DNA from: Aestuariirhabdus litorea
GTDB lineage: Bacteria; Pseudomonadota; Gammaproteobacteria; Pseudomonadales; Aestuariirhabdaceae
Assembly (NCBI RefSeq): GCF_003864255.1
Contig: NZ_QWEZ01000002.1
Coordinates: 1,178,001 to 1,242,000 of the forward strand
Length of the DNA: 64,000 bases
Direction: 5' to 3'
Of this stretch, positions 36,029 to 44,346 are shown one piece after another (position 1 is the first letter of the stretch; the number at the start of each line of letters is the position of its first letter). Both the position numbers and the translations under genes were made by a program. A model generated the notes under the pieces. That model worked only from the letters and a program-made list of their open reading frames with translations. It had not been told where the DNA came from and ran no database searches.

Positions 36029-36922
36029 GTGCTAGAGCAGCAGCGCCAGCAGTACCTCAGTGCCATGGGTGTCCAGCCCTGGTTTGCCCGTAAGCGGCTG
36101 CCCTGTGCCAAGCCCTCGACCCGCTGTGCCTGGATCTGGGATCAGTCGTCCCGGCCGCAGCCCCAGGCCGGGGCGACGGCCAGTCCGCTGCCAAACCCCA
36201 TGCCCGACACGGCCGCTGAGCCGCGCTATGCGCCACAACTGAGCGCCCCCGCCGGTGCTCCCCAGGCGCGCCCCCCGGCCAGCCCTCGGGGAGGGAAGGA
36301 AGCCCTGGCCGCGCTCAAACAATCGGCGCAGGCGCCGGTGGCGCCCAAGCCCAAGGTCGCTCCACCGCTGGTGGTGGCACCGCCGGACGCTGATGCGCCG
36401 AGGGTGGAGACGGAGGGGGTGGCCACGGACCTGGAGCCCCCTGCCGCGGTCGAAGTGCCCCGCTGCCGACTGGAGATCATTGCCCTCAGCGACCGCCACT
36501 GGGTGATCGCCGACCTCCCCCATTCGGAGGTGGGTGGCTTTACCCGCTTCCATCAGCAGCTGTTGCAGGATATCGCCCGCAGCATCGGCTGGCCCCTTGA
36601 CCCCCAGGAGCGCAAAGGCTTTCACTGGCCCCTGGTGGACAACGGTGCCATCGACCAGGGCATAGGGGTGGCCCGGGACACCCTGGTGCACTGGCTGCAG
36701 CAGGATGAGCGCTGGAATCGCTGTACCCGGTTGATGCTGCTCGGCCCGCAGGCGATCTCGCTGCTGCTCGACGAGCATCAGGAGCCGGGCCAGGTGGTCA
36801 CACAAGGGGAGCGTACCCTGCTGCTGTGCCACAGCCTAAACGCCCTGATGAAGTTACCCGAATTGAAACGGGAAACCTGGCACGCTTTGCGTGGCTACCT
36901 GCAAACCACCAGGGAGTCCTAG
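36029..36922 (+). CDS. holD: Probable DNA polymerase III psi subunit (HolD analogue)
   Basis: The 297-residue protein begins RQQYLSAMGVQPWFARKRLP (residues 5-24), which closely parallels the E. coli HolD N-terminus (QLGITQWSLRRP) that binds the clamp loader. A Pro/Ala-rich linker of about 90 residues follows. The C-terminal domain starts at about residue 145 (RLEIIALSDRHWVIADLPHS). It lies 4 nt upstream of rimI, as holD does in E. coli, and the P. aeruginosa psi gene also precedes rimI. It is longer than E. coli psi (137 residues), as in pseudomonads. The start is GTG with GGAAG 9 nt upstream. The call rests on the N-terminal motif and gene order. Confidence 0.75.
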   Translation: MLEQQRQQYLSAMGVQPWFARKRLPCAKPSTRCAWIWDQSSRPQPQAGATASPLPNPMPDTAAEPRYAPQLSAPAGAPQARPPASPRGGKEALAALKQSAQAPVAPKPKVAPPLVVAPPDADAPRVETEGVATDLEPPAAVEVPRCRLEIIALSDRHWVIADLPHSEVGGFTRFHQQLLQDIARSIGWPLDPQERKGFHWPLVDNGAIDQGIGVARDTLVHWLQQDERWNRCTRLMLLGPQAISLLLDEHQEPGQVVTQGERTLLLCHSLNALMKLPELKRETWHALRGYLQTTRES

Positions 36923-36926
36923 GGCA

Positions 36927-37403
36927 ATGGTCGAGCGGGATTATCGGTTTAGGCCGATGGTGGAGGCCGACCTGGATGCGGTGATGGCGGTCGAGGTGCG
37001 CGCTTTCAGCCACCCCTGGACCCGGGGAATCTTCGCCGGCTGCCTGAAACCCGGCTACAGCTGCTGGGTGATCGAGAAGGGCTCGCGGCTGATTGGTCAT
37101 GGTGTGCTCAGTGCCGCCGCCGGCGAGGCCCACCTGCTCAATATTACGGTGAGCCCGGAGACCCAGGGGTTGGGGATCGGGCGCGACTTTTTACAGCACT
37201 TCCTGGATATTGCCCTGGGGGTGAAGGCCGAAACCCTGTTTCTTGAGGTGCGTCCTTCCAACCTGGCGGCGATCCGCTTGTACGAATCGATGGGGTTCAA
37301 TGAGCTGGGGCGGCGCAAGAACTACTACCCGGCCGTCGGTGGGCGGGAGGATTGCCTGATCATGGCCTACAGCTTTGAGGGGGCGGGGCCCTGGGAGGAG
37401 TAG
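36927..37403 (+). CDS. rimI: Ribosomal protein bS18 alanine N-acetyltransferase RimI
   Basis: The 158-residue GNAT acetyltransferase has the acetyl-CoA loop SPETQGLGIGRDFL and the RimI-typical end (NLAAIRLYESMGFNELGRRK, NYYPAVGGREDCLIM). RimI acetylates the N-terminal Ala of bS18. ATG at 36927, with AGGG upstream, fits family length; an upstream in-frame ATG within the preceding gene would add twelve unconserved residues. Confidence 0.93.
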   Translation: MVERDYRFRPMVEADLDAVMAVEVRAFSHPWTRGIFAGCLKPGYSCWVIEKGSRLIGHGVLSAAAGEAHLLNITVSPETQGLGIGRDFLQHFLDIALGVKAETLFLEVRPSNLAAIRLYESMGFNELGRRKNYYPAVGGREDCLIMAYSFEGAGPWEE

Positions 37404-37552
37404 CGTTCCCCTTGCAGCGCCTAGGCCTGGCTTGAAGTGAACCCATTTGCCCCCGGTGTGTCGCCATTGTTGGCTTTATGCCACCCCGGGCGGGGACTAC
37501 ACTGCTGTCGTTACCACCACAAGATCACCCGCGATGCAAAGGAGGGGCCTTG

Positions 37553-39466
37553 ATGTTTAAGACCCTGCGGCTGTGGGCCGCGCTGACCACCCTAGTGACT
37601 GTCCTGCCGGCGATGGCCCAGACCATTACGGTGCTCCACACCAACGACTGGCAATCGCGCCTGCTGGGGTTTGGCCCCAATCTGGAGTACAGCCCCCAGA
37701 GTATCAATGACGACGATACCCGCGGCGGCATTGCTCGCCTGGCCACCCTCATTAATGAACGGCGCCAGGCCGCCGGATCCCAGGGGCCGGTGTTGCTGCT
37801 TGACGGCGGCGACTTCAGCATGGGTACCCTGTTCCATACCCTCACTCGCGAGACCGGGGCCGAGCTGCAGCTGCTCACCCAACTGGGGTACGATGCCGTC
37901 ACCCTGGGCAACCACGAGTTCGATTTTCGCCCCGATGGGCTGGCCAGGATGTTTCGCGCCGCCCAGCAACACACCCCCGGACTGGTGCCTGTATTGGCTT
38001 CCAACCTGGTGTTCGATGCCGACGACCCGGCCGATGACAGCCTGCAGGCGGTGGTCGAGGCGGGTCTGATCCGGGAGGGAATGTTGCTGGAGCGAGGGGG
38101 CGTCACCTTTGGCTTGTTCGGCCTGATGGGGGTGGATGCCGGTGAGGTGGCCCCCAACAAGGCGCCGGTGACCCTCGCTGAGCAGGTGGACAGTGCGCAA
38201 CGGATGGTCGCCACCCTGCGCGAGCAGGGGGCAGAGCTGGTGATCCTGCTCTCCCATATGGGGGTGATTGCGGGCAAGGATGGCCAGTGGGAAGGGGAGG
38301 AGGTGACCCTGGTCCAGCAGGTGCCGGGTATCGACCTGGTGATCGGTGGCCACTCACACACCCCGCTTTCGCGCCCCATTATGGTGGGTGACACCCCTAT
38401 TGTGCAGGCGGGTTCCGAGGGACAGTACCTGGGTGAGCTGGTGCTGTCGCGGGAGGCGGGCCGGGTGCGGGTGGTGGACTATCAGCTGCATCCGGTGGAT
38501 GACCGTACTCCGGGCGACCCGGCGATCACTGCCCGTATTGAGGCCCTCAAGGCGCAGGTTACCGCGCAGGTGCTGCAGGACTTCGGCTACCGTTTCGATC
38601 AGCCGCTGGTCACCACACCCCGCACCCTGACCCGTGAATACGGGGATCCGGTGCTGGGTAACCTGGTCACCGATGCCCTGCGCGCCGCCACCGGGGCCGA
38701 TATTGCCCTGACCGGCAACGGCACCATTCGCGACGACCTCTGGCGAGGGCGAAGCGGGGTGCAGGCGGTCTCCGATCTCTATCGGCTGGAGCCTCTGGGC
38801 ATCGGCGAACTCAACGATGAACCCGGTTACCCCCTGATGAAGGTGTGGTTTCGGCCCCCCGACCTGAAGAGCATCTTCGAGGTATTGTTGCTGGGCTACC
38901 AGCTGCGGGGGGACTCCTACTTTCCCCGCTTATCGGGTGTGCGGGTTACCTACAATAACTATCGTCCCCCCTTCGACCGGGTTACCCGGGTGGAGCTGGG
39001 GGATTCGCAGCGGGGCTATCGGGAGCTCGATCTGTCGGCGGATAATCCCGAGCTCTTCAGCATTGGCGGCACCACCTACGTGGGCGGCTTTACCTGGCTG
39101 ATCGGGGATATCAGCTACGGACTTCTGTCGGCTACCCCGCGGGATGCCTCCGGTCGGCCGCTGGCGGATATTCGCGCGACCATTGTGGACGGCGATGAAA
39201 CACGAGCCGGGGTACAGGAGATCAAGGCCTGGAAAGCGCTACTCGACTACTTCAGTGCGCTGCCCGATACCAGCGGTGATGGTATCGCTGATATCGCCCT
39301 CGATGGAGTCAGCGGGGAGCAGCGCATGGTTGAGCGCTCCAGCCTGTCACCAGGGGCGATGCTGGCTAATACGGGGGGGATCGCGTGGACGCTATACTCG
39401 CTGGTGGCGCTGCTGCTGATACTCAGTCTCTGGCTGCTGTTACGTTTCTTAAAAAAGAGGCGCTGA
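37553..39466 (+). CDS. 5'-nucleotidase/metallophosphatase (UshA-type) with C-terminal membrane tail
   Basis: The 637-residue precursor has a signal peptide (TVLPAMA|QT) and a calcineurin-type metallophosphatase domain. Metal motifs are LHTNDW, LDGGDFSMGT, LGNHEFDF (catalytic His) and IGGHSHTP. A 5'-nucleotidase C-terminal domain follows (DPVLGNLVTDALRAATGADI, LTGNGTIRDDLWRG). The tail has TGG, then about 22 hydrophobic residues and FLKKRR, so it is membrane-anchored or a GlyGly-CTERM-like sorting tail. It probably scavenges nucleotides or phosphate in the periplasm or on the surface. AAAGGAGG lies just before the ATG. Confidence 0.9.
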   Translation: MFKTLRLWAALTTLVTVLPAMAQTITVLHTNDWQSRLLGFGPNLEYSPQSINDDDTRGGIARLATLINERRQAAGSQGPVLLLDGGDFSMGTLFHTLTRETGAELQLLTQLGYDAVTLGNHEFDFRPDGLARMFRAAQQHTPGLVPVLASNLVFDADDPADDSLQAVVEAGLIREGMLLERGGVTFGLFGLMGVDAGEVAPNKAPVTLAEQVDSAQRMVATLREQGAELVILLSHMGVIAGKDGQWEGEEVTLVQQVPGIDLVIGGHSHTPLSRPIMVGDTPIVQAGSEGQYLGELVLSREAGRVRVVDYQLHPVDDRTPGDPAITARIEALKAQVTAQVLQDFGYRFDQPLVTTPRTLTREYGDPVLGNLVTDALRAATGADIALTGNGTIRDDLWRGRSGVQAVSDLYRLEPLGIGELNDEPGYPLMKVWFRPPDLKSIFEVLLLGYQLRGDSYFPRLSGVRVTYNNYRPPFDRVTRVELGDSQRGYRELDLSADNPELFSIGGTTYVGGFTWLIGDISYGLLSATPRDASGRPLADIRATIVDGDETRAGVQEIKAWKALLDYFSALPDTSGDGIADIALDGVSGEQRMVERSSLSPGAMLANTGGIAWTLYSLVALLLILSLWLLLRFLKKRR

Positions 39467-39511
39467 CACAGCTGGTATACTGCGTGGATCTTATCCCAGG
39501 TATCCCATCAC

Positions 39512-40153
39512 ATGACCGATCTCACTAACCTGTTAAACAACAATCGCGAGTGGGCCGAGAAGATCCTTCAGGAAGACCCGGATTTTTTCAACAAGCTCAG
39601 CCAGCAACAGTCCCCCCAATACCTCTGGATCGGTTGTTCCGACAGCCGGGTGCCGGCCAATGAGATTGTTGGCCTGCTTCCCGGCGAGCTGTTCGTGCAT
39701 CGTAACGTAGCCAATGTGGTGATCCATACTGACCTCAACTGCCTTGCGGTACTTCAGTACGCGGTTGAGGTGTTAAAGGTCAAGCACATCATCGTTACCG
39801 GCCACTATGGCTGTGGCGGCGTCAAGGCGGCACTGGGGCAGGCGGAGCTGGGGCTGATCGACAACTGGCTGCGGGTGATTCGTGATATCTACCACCAGCA
39901 CCAGGACCGTTTCAACATGCTGACGGACGAAGAGGCTCGGGCGGACCTGTTGTGTGAACTCAATGTGATCGAGCAGGTGGGTAATGTATGCCACACCAAT
40001 ATTGTCCAGAACGCCTGGCGTCGAGGACAGGATCTCTCCGTGCATGGTTGGGTCTATTCGGTCAAGGATGGCATCGTCAAGGATCTGGGGGTGCGGGTCG
40101 ATGGCATCAAGCAGGTGCCCGAGGCTTACCGGGTTGGCAACGACGAGGACTAA
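39512..40153 (+). CDS. can: Beta-carbonic anhydrase
   Basis: The 213-residue enzyme interconverts CO2 and bicarbonate. The zinc ligands are Cys42 (in GCSDSRVP), His98 and Cys101 (in TGHYGCGG), with the Asp44/Arg46 dyad of beta-class enzymes. Length and the FVHRNVANVV motif match Can (YadF) of E. coli. It is a single gene whose stop overlaps that of the convergent CapK/PaaK-like gene by three bases (CTAA). Confidence 0.95.
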   Translation: MTDLTNLLNNNREWAEKILQEDPDFFNKLSQQQSPQYLWIGCSDSRVPANEIVGLLPGELFVHRNVANVVIHTDLNCLAVLQYAVEVLKVKHIIVTGHYGCGGVKAALGQAELGLIDNWLRVIRDIYHQHQDRFNMLTDEEARADLLCELNVIEQVGNVCHTNIVQNAWRRGQDLSVHGWVYSVKDGIVKDLGVRVDGIKQVPEAYRVGNDED

Positions 40154-41529
40154 AGCGGTCCGCTCAAGGGCTGCGCGGCCGAGCTCCAGTCGACCGCCAG
40201 TTTGCTGCTGACGTAGCGAAACTTGCCTGAGCGCTCGCGGGGAAGCTCCTCCAGACGCTCGACCACCACCCGAACCTCCCCCAGTCGCTGGCGCACCCCG
40301 GCAATGATCTGCTGCTCCAGTGCAGGGTCATACTCATCGCCGACCACCAGTTGCAGGCGAATCTCCTCCAGACTCTCCTGCACTATCCGAAACTCGCGTA
40401 CCGCCTCCAGGTCCCGCAGGATATAGATCAGCGACAGGGCGTGAAGCACGGTGCCATCGCGGGCCAGCAGAAAGTCGGTGGTCCGCCCCTCGATACGCTC
40501 CAGCAGGGGAAGCCCCCGGCCGCAGGGACAGCAGGCGGTACTGAGGCTGGCCAGGTCGCCGGTGCGGTAACGTACAAAGGGAAATTCGTGGGTGGCGGTG
40601 TGGGTCACCACCACCTCCCCGCGCTCGCCGGCCGGGAGGGGGTTGCCATCGGCATCAAGGATCTCGACAACCAGGTCTTCAGCGCTGATGTGCATGCCGC
40701 CAGCGGGACACTGGTGGGCGATAAAACCGGCGTCCCGGCCGCCATAGCCGTTGGCTGTGGGAGCACCGAATACCCGCTCGATGGTCGCTTTCTGGTTCTC
40801 GTAGAGACGCTCGGAGGTGACAAACACCACTTTGATGCCGAGCCGGTCGAGGGGGACGTTGCGGCGCTCTGCAAAGCTGGCGATCAGGGCCAGCGCCGAG
40901 GGATACCCAAACAGCATGCGGGGGCGGCGCTGGACGATGGTGTCTACGTAACGCTGAACATTGGCTTCGCTCATTTCGAAGGCCGGTAGCAGGTGGCTGC
41001 GCAGCATACGGTCGCGTAACAGGCGCAGTCGATCCTGACTGCCCAGCTCCACCGGAGAGCCCCAGACCACCAGCTCCGGATCGCCAATATCCACTCCCCA
41101 CCAACGGGTGGCTCGCCACTTGGCCGCGATGTCGTGGCTTTTTCGTGCCTTGCCTACCAGGAACCTGAGCGGCTCACCACTGGAGCCTCCGGTATTAAAC
41201 GGGGCCAGTGGGCCGGCGTCGCGGGCGATCAGCTCTTCACGATGGGCACGGATAACGGCCTTATCCATCAACGGCAGCTGCCGCAGGGCCGCCATGGAGT
41301 CCTCCTGGGCGGGATCAAATCCGAGGCGGGCAAAGAGCTCAGTGTACCAGGGCACCTGCTCGGCGATGCGGCACAGGAAACGGCGCAGGTTATCCCGTTG
41401 CAGTTGCTCTAGCTCCTCCCGGCTTAGCCATTGGGAGGCTTCGAGTTGGCGATGGCGGGCGACGCTACTATGGCGTTTAAGGGACTCGTGGAGAGGGAAT
41501 AGAAGGCGGGAGACCAGGGTGGTGTACAT
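40150..41529 (-). CDS. CapK/PaaK-like adenylate-forming enzyme
   Basis: The 459-residue protein resembles phenylacetate-CoA ligase and CapK proteins: the P-loop form NTGGSSGEPLRFLVGKARKS, the YGGRDAGFIAHQC region (A5 equivalent), a four-Cys-like stretch CCPCGRGLPLLERIEGRTTD and the C-terminal RSGKFRYVSSK with its catalytic-type Lys. CapK relatives occur in polysaccharide clusters; PaaK makes phenylacetyl-CoA. No other paa or capsule genes are present. The start chosen is ATG at 41529 (GGA upstream); a longer frame adds 28 unconserved residues. It lies 104 nt downstream of a penicillin-acylase-family gene on the same strand. Confidence 0.82.
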   Translation of the reverse strand: MYTTLVSRLLFPLHESLKRHSSVARHRQLEASQWLSREELEQLQRDNLRRFLCRIAEQVPWYTELFARLGFDPAQEDSMAALRQLPLMDKAVIRAHREELIARDAGPLAPFNTGGSSGEPLRFLVGKARKSHDIAAKWRATRWWGVDIGDPELVVWGSPVELGSQDRLRLLRDRMLRSHLLPAFEMSEANVQRYVDTIVQRRPRMLFGYPSALALIASFAERRNVPLDRLGIKVVFVTSERLYENQKATIERVFGAPTANGYGGRDAGFIAHQCPAGGMHISAEDLVVEILDADGNPLPAGERGEVVVTHTATHEFPFVRYRTGDLASLSTACCPCGRGLPLLERIEGRTTDFLLARDGTVLHALSLIYILRDLEAVREFRIVQESLEEIRLQLVVGDEYDPALEQQIIAGVRQRLGEVRVVVERLEELPRERSGKFRYVSSKLAVDWSSAAQPLSGPL

Positions 41530-41632
41530 AGCGATCCATCGCGTTGGCTCGGGGTGCCTAAGAGTATGGATCAAAAAACGCAGATCGGCTGGTCGGCGGC
41601 AGAAGGCGGGCACCCTCTGCCTGGCGCCCCTC

Positions 41633-44062
41633 TTAGGGAATCAACTCCAGGCGCTCGTCCGCGGCCTGCTCGATCTGCTGGCGGTTCATCAGTTGGGGCC
41701 GGTAGCCGCCCCGATTGTAGAGCGGGGCCTGGTCATCGAAGTGGCGATCGAAAGGGTTCCCCGACTGGCCGACCGGGTTGATCCCCTGGGCCTGTTCGAC
41801 ATCGGCCAACGGGATAATCCGGCGGGTCGAGGGGTTGCTGCTGACCCGGTAATGGTACTCGTCGTAGCTGTAGCCCATTTTGCTAAGTGAGCGCTTACTG
41901 CTGTCGATGGGGAAGGGGCCCACATTGAAGAGTCGGTTGAGGGGCCTGATCTTGCCCAGGGGGTGGGGGTGCTCAATGCTGTGCACCCTGCCCCAGACCC
42001 ACTCGTTCGGCGCATCACCAAACTGGCTGCGCAGCGAGGCGAGTGCCTGCGACCAGGACTCGGCCAGAATCTGCTCTCGGCGCTCCACCGCTTCGGTTCC
42101 TGATTTGTCCCACCAGGGGGAGTCGGCGTTGGCCAGTACCTGCTGGAAGCTGTTTTCCGCCATAAAGGTGGCCATGAAGAGCTCCAGTCGATCCCCCAGT
42201 TCGTCGCCAAAGGTGTTTTTGAGGGCGAAGTAGTAGGCCCGCTCGAAGAGGGTGGCGCCTACGCTGTCGAGTGGGTAGCGGAGGTCCCAGTTGGCCAGCT
42301 GGCTGAGGGCCTGCTGGGCGAGGGGCTCCTGCTGGGGAGGGAGGCTGGCCAACAGTCGATCACGGAAATGGTCGTTGAGGGCGCCCTCGGTGTCGAGCTG
42401 AAGTGCTTTCATCTCCTCCAGGGTCCAGTCCCGGCGGTCGCCGTTGTTCTCCGGGCTAAGCAGCTGGTGCAGCCGCTCGGCACGGTCGGCAGGGGCGTAG
42501 TAGCCGGGAATCATCGGTTGTCCGGGCTGCGAGTAGGCGTGGTTGGCGGAGAAGATCACCCCATTGTCGGGGTTGACCCGCCGGGGGTTGTGGCTGAAGT
42601 CGAGATAGCCGTCGATATCCTGCTCGCCGCTGGCACCGTCGAGCAGGGTCATGCTGTGAACCCCGGGCGCTCGGTTGGGCAGGCGACCGGTGGCCCACAT
42701 GGCGATGTTGCCCTGGGTGTCGGCGTAGTTGATGTTCAGGCCGGGGGCCCAGATATCGGCCACCGCCGCCTCGAACTGCTCGATTCCGCGGGCGCTATTG
42801 ACCCGGTAGAGAGCATCAACCGTGTTGTTGGCCGGGTCGGTGAAGGTCCAGAAGATCGACACCGGCTGGCTGCTGTCGTCGAGGCGGATGGCCGCTTTGC
42901 TGAGGTCGCTGATGACGGGGCCGTGCCCGGATTCACGCACGATGAGGGTAACCGGCTCTGCCCCCTTGATGCGGATCAGCTCCTGCCGGGTGCTCAGGTC
43001 CTGCCACTGGTCACGGTGCCATACCTGCTGCGGGTTATCGGGGTTGGCCCGCTCCTGGTAGAAGTCGATGTCATCGTTTTCGAACATGGTCAGTCCCCAG
43101 GCGTGGTACCGGCTGTTGCCCAGCACCGCAAAGGGGATGCCCGCGAGGTAGTGGCCGTAGAGTTCGAAGTCGGGGGTGCTGATATGGGCTTCGTACCAGA
43201 CCGCAGGCACAGCGATCCCAATATGGGGGTCGTTGGCCAGGATCGGCTTGCCGCTGGCGGTGCGCTCGGGGGCCAGTACCCAGGAGTTGCTGCCGATGAA
43301 GTGGCCGGCGGGGAAGAGGTCGCGGTTGATACGCAGAACCTGCTCGCTGAGACTCAGCAAGGCGTCGCTGCCCGCTGCCGGGCGGGTGGTGACGCGGTGC
43401 GCTTCAGTGGTAAAGGCGCCCTCAAGATAAACGGGGGCCAGATCGGCGAGGTAGCGCTCCCCCAGCTGCTGGCCGATCCAGTGGTAGAGCGGGTCGGTTT
43501 TAAAGGCGCCGGCAAAACTGTAGGCCATGTAGCCCATGGTGTGGCCTATATCCTCGAGTCGGAAGGGTTCGGGGTCGACCCGCAGGATCTGGTACTCCAG
43601 GGGCTTGGCGCGGGTAGCGATGTAATGGTTGATGCCATCCTGGTAGGCCCTGGCCAGGCGGTTTTGCGGCAGCTCGGGTGCCTGGCGCATGCGTCCGGCC
43701 AGCTGTGCGGCGTAGCGGTTGACCCCCAGGGTACGGAAAAAGCGATCGGTATCGACCATGGTTTCGCCAAACAACTCCGCCAGGGTTCCTGCGCCTATAC
43801 GGCGAAGCAGGTCCATCTGGAACAGGCGGTCCTGGGCGTGCAGGTAGCCCAGGGCGCGCTGCGCATCCTCTCTGGTGTGGGCGTAGATATGGGGAATTCC
43901 GAAGTCGTCGAAGAGCACCTCAACGGGACCCCCCAGCCCTGTTAAATGAAGTTGTCCGCTGCGTACCGGTTGGGTCTGCTGGTCGGTATAGACCAGCCAC
44001 AGGAGAGGAAGGGTTGCGAGGATGATAAAAATCAAAATCACTCTTCTGAGGGAGTGGCTCAT
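41633..44062 (-). CDS. Penicillin acylase-family Ntn hydrolase
   Basis: The 809-residue precursor starts with a membrane/signal segment (VILIFIILATLPLLWLVY) and matches the penicillin amidase family. VEVLFDDFGIPHIYAHTRED begins the alpha chain, and G-SNSWVLAP places the autocatalytic cut before Ser258, which becomes the N-terminal nucleophile of the beta chain. ANDPHIGIAVPAVWYEAHI and GNSRYHAWGLT are typical beta-chain motifs. Members cleave amides such as penicillins, acyl-homoserine lactones or N-acyl amino acids; the substrate is not known. It probably acts in the periplasm. The downstream CapK/PaaK-like enzyme could activate the released acid. Confidence 0.9.
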   Translation of the reverse strand: MSHSLRRVILIFIILATLPLLWLVYTDQQTQPVRSGQLHLTGLGGPVEVLFDDFGIPHIYAHTREDAQRALGYLHAQDRLFQMDLLRRIGAGTLAELFGETMVDTDRFFRTLGVNRYAAQLAGRMRQAPELPQNRLARAYQDGINHYIATRAKPLEYQILRVDPEPFRLEDIGHTMGYMAYSFAGAFKTDPLYHWIGQQLGERYLADLAPVYLEGAFTTEAHRVTTRPAAGSDALLSLSEQVLRINRDLFPAGHFIGSNSWVLAPERTASGKPILANDPHIGIAVPAVWYEAHISTPDFELYGHYLAGIPFAVLGNSRYHAWGLTMFENDDIDFYQERANPDNPQQVWHRDQWQDLSTRQELIRIKGAEPVTLIVRESGHGPVISDLSKAAIRLDDSSQPVSIFWTFTDPANNTVDALYRVNSARGIEQFEAAVADIWAPGLNINYADTQGNIAMWATGRLPNRAPGVHSMTLLDGASGEQDIDGYLDFSHNPRRVNPDNGVIFSANHAYSQPGQPMIPGYYAPADRAERLHQLLSPENNGDRRDWTLEEMKALQLDTEGALNDHFRDRLLASLPPQQEPLAQQALSQLANWDLRYPLDSVGATLFERAYYFALKNTFGDELGDRLELFMATFMAENSFQQVLANADSPWWDKSGTEAVERREQILAESWSQALASLRSQFGDAPNEWVWGRVHSIEHPHPLGKIRPLNRLFNVGPFPIDSSKRSLSKMGYSYDEYHYRVSSNPSTRRIIPLADVEQAQGINPVGQSGNPFDRHFDDQAPLYNRGGYRPQLMNRQQIEQAADERLELIP

Positions 44063-44161
44063 GAAGGGGGCCCGAGTTTATTATTGTGACTTGATGGTGA
44101 AACAGACGTTTGTTTTAGTCAAGCTGCTGGCGGTTGAGGTGGTTTGGAGAGTCAATAACGC

Positions 44162-44189
44162 TAAAGTTTTCACCCATCAGGGCCGACAC
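44162..44189 (+). promoter_or_regulatory. Sigma-28 (FliA)-like promoter of the chemoreceptor gene
   Basis: TAAAGTTT (44162-44169) matches the flagellar sigma -35 consensus exactly. GCCGACAC (44182-44189) matches six of eight bases of GCCGATAA. The spacer is 12 nt, one more than usual. It lies about 155 nt upstream of the receptor ATG. Confidence 0.65.
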
Positions 44190-44346
44190 ACCCTGTGCGC
44201 CGATATGGAGTGTTGTTCCCCTGCCGGGCAATCGGTTGACGCGATCAACCCGCCGGCGAGGGAAGGTTGCAGGCAGTGCAATAAAATAATACCCCCCCAG
44301 GGGACCCGTCGCTCGTCAGTTGCGTCGGTATCAAAAGGAGAGCGGA

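Noticed and set aside
36879-36895. TGGCAC...TTGC resembling a sigma-54 promoter
   Set aside because: The spacing is too short and it lies inside the psi-like gene.
42368-43945. 525-codon open frame antisense to the penicillin acylase gene
   Set aside because: The acylase is full length with its catalytic motifs; the antisense translation is low-complexity Val/Gly/Asp sequence with no recognisable domain.
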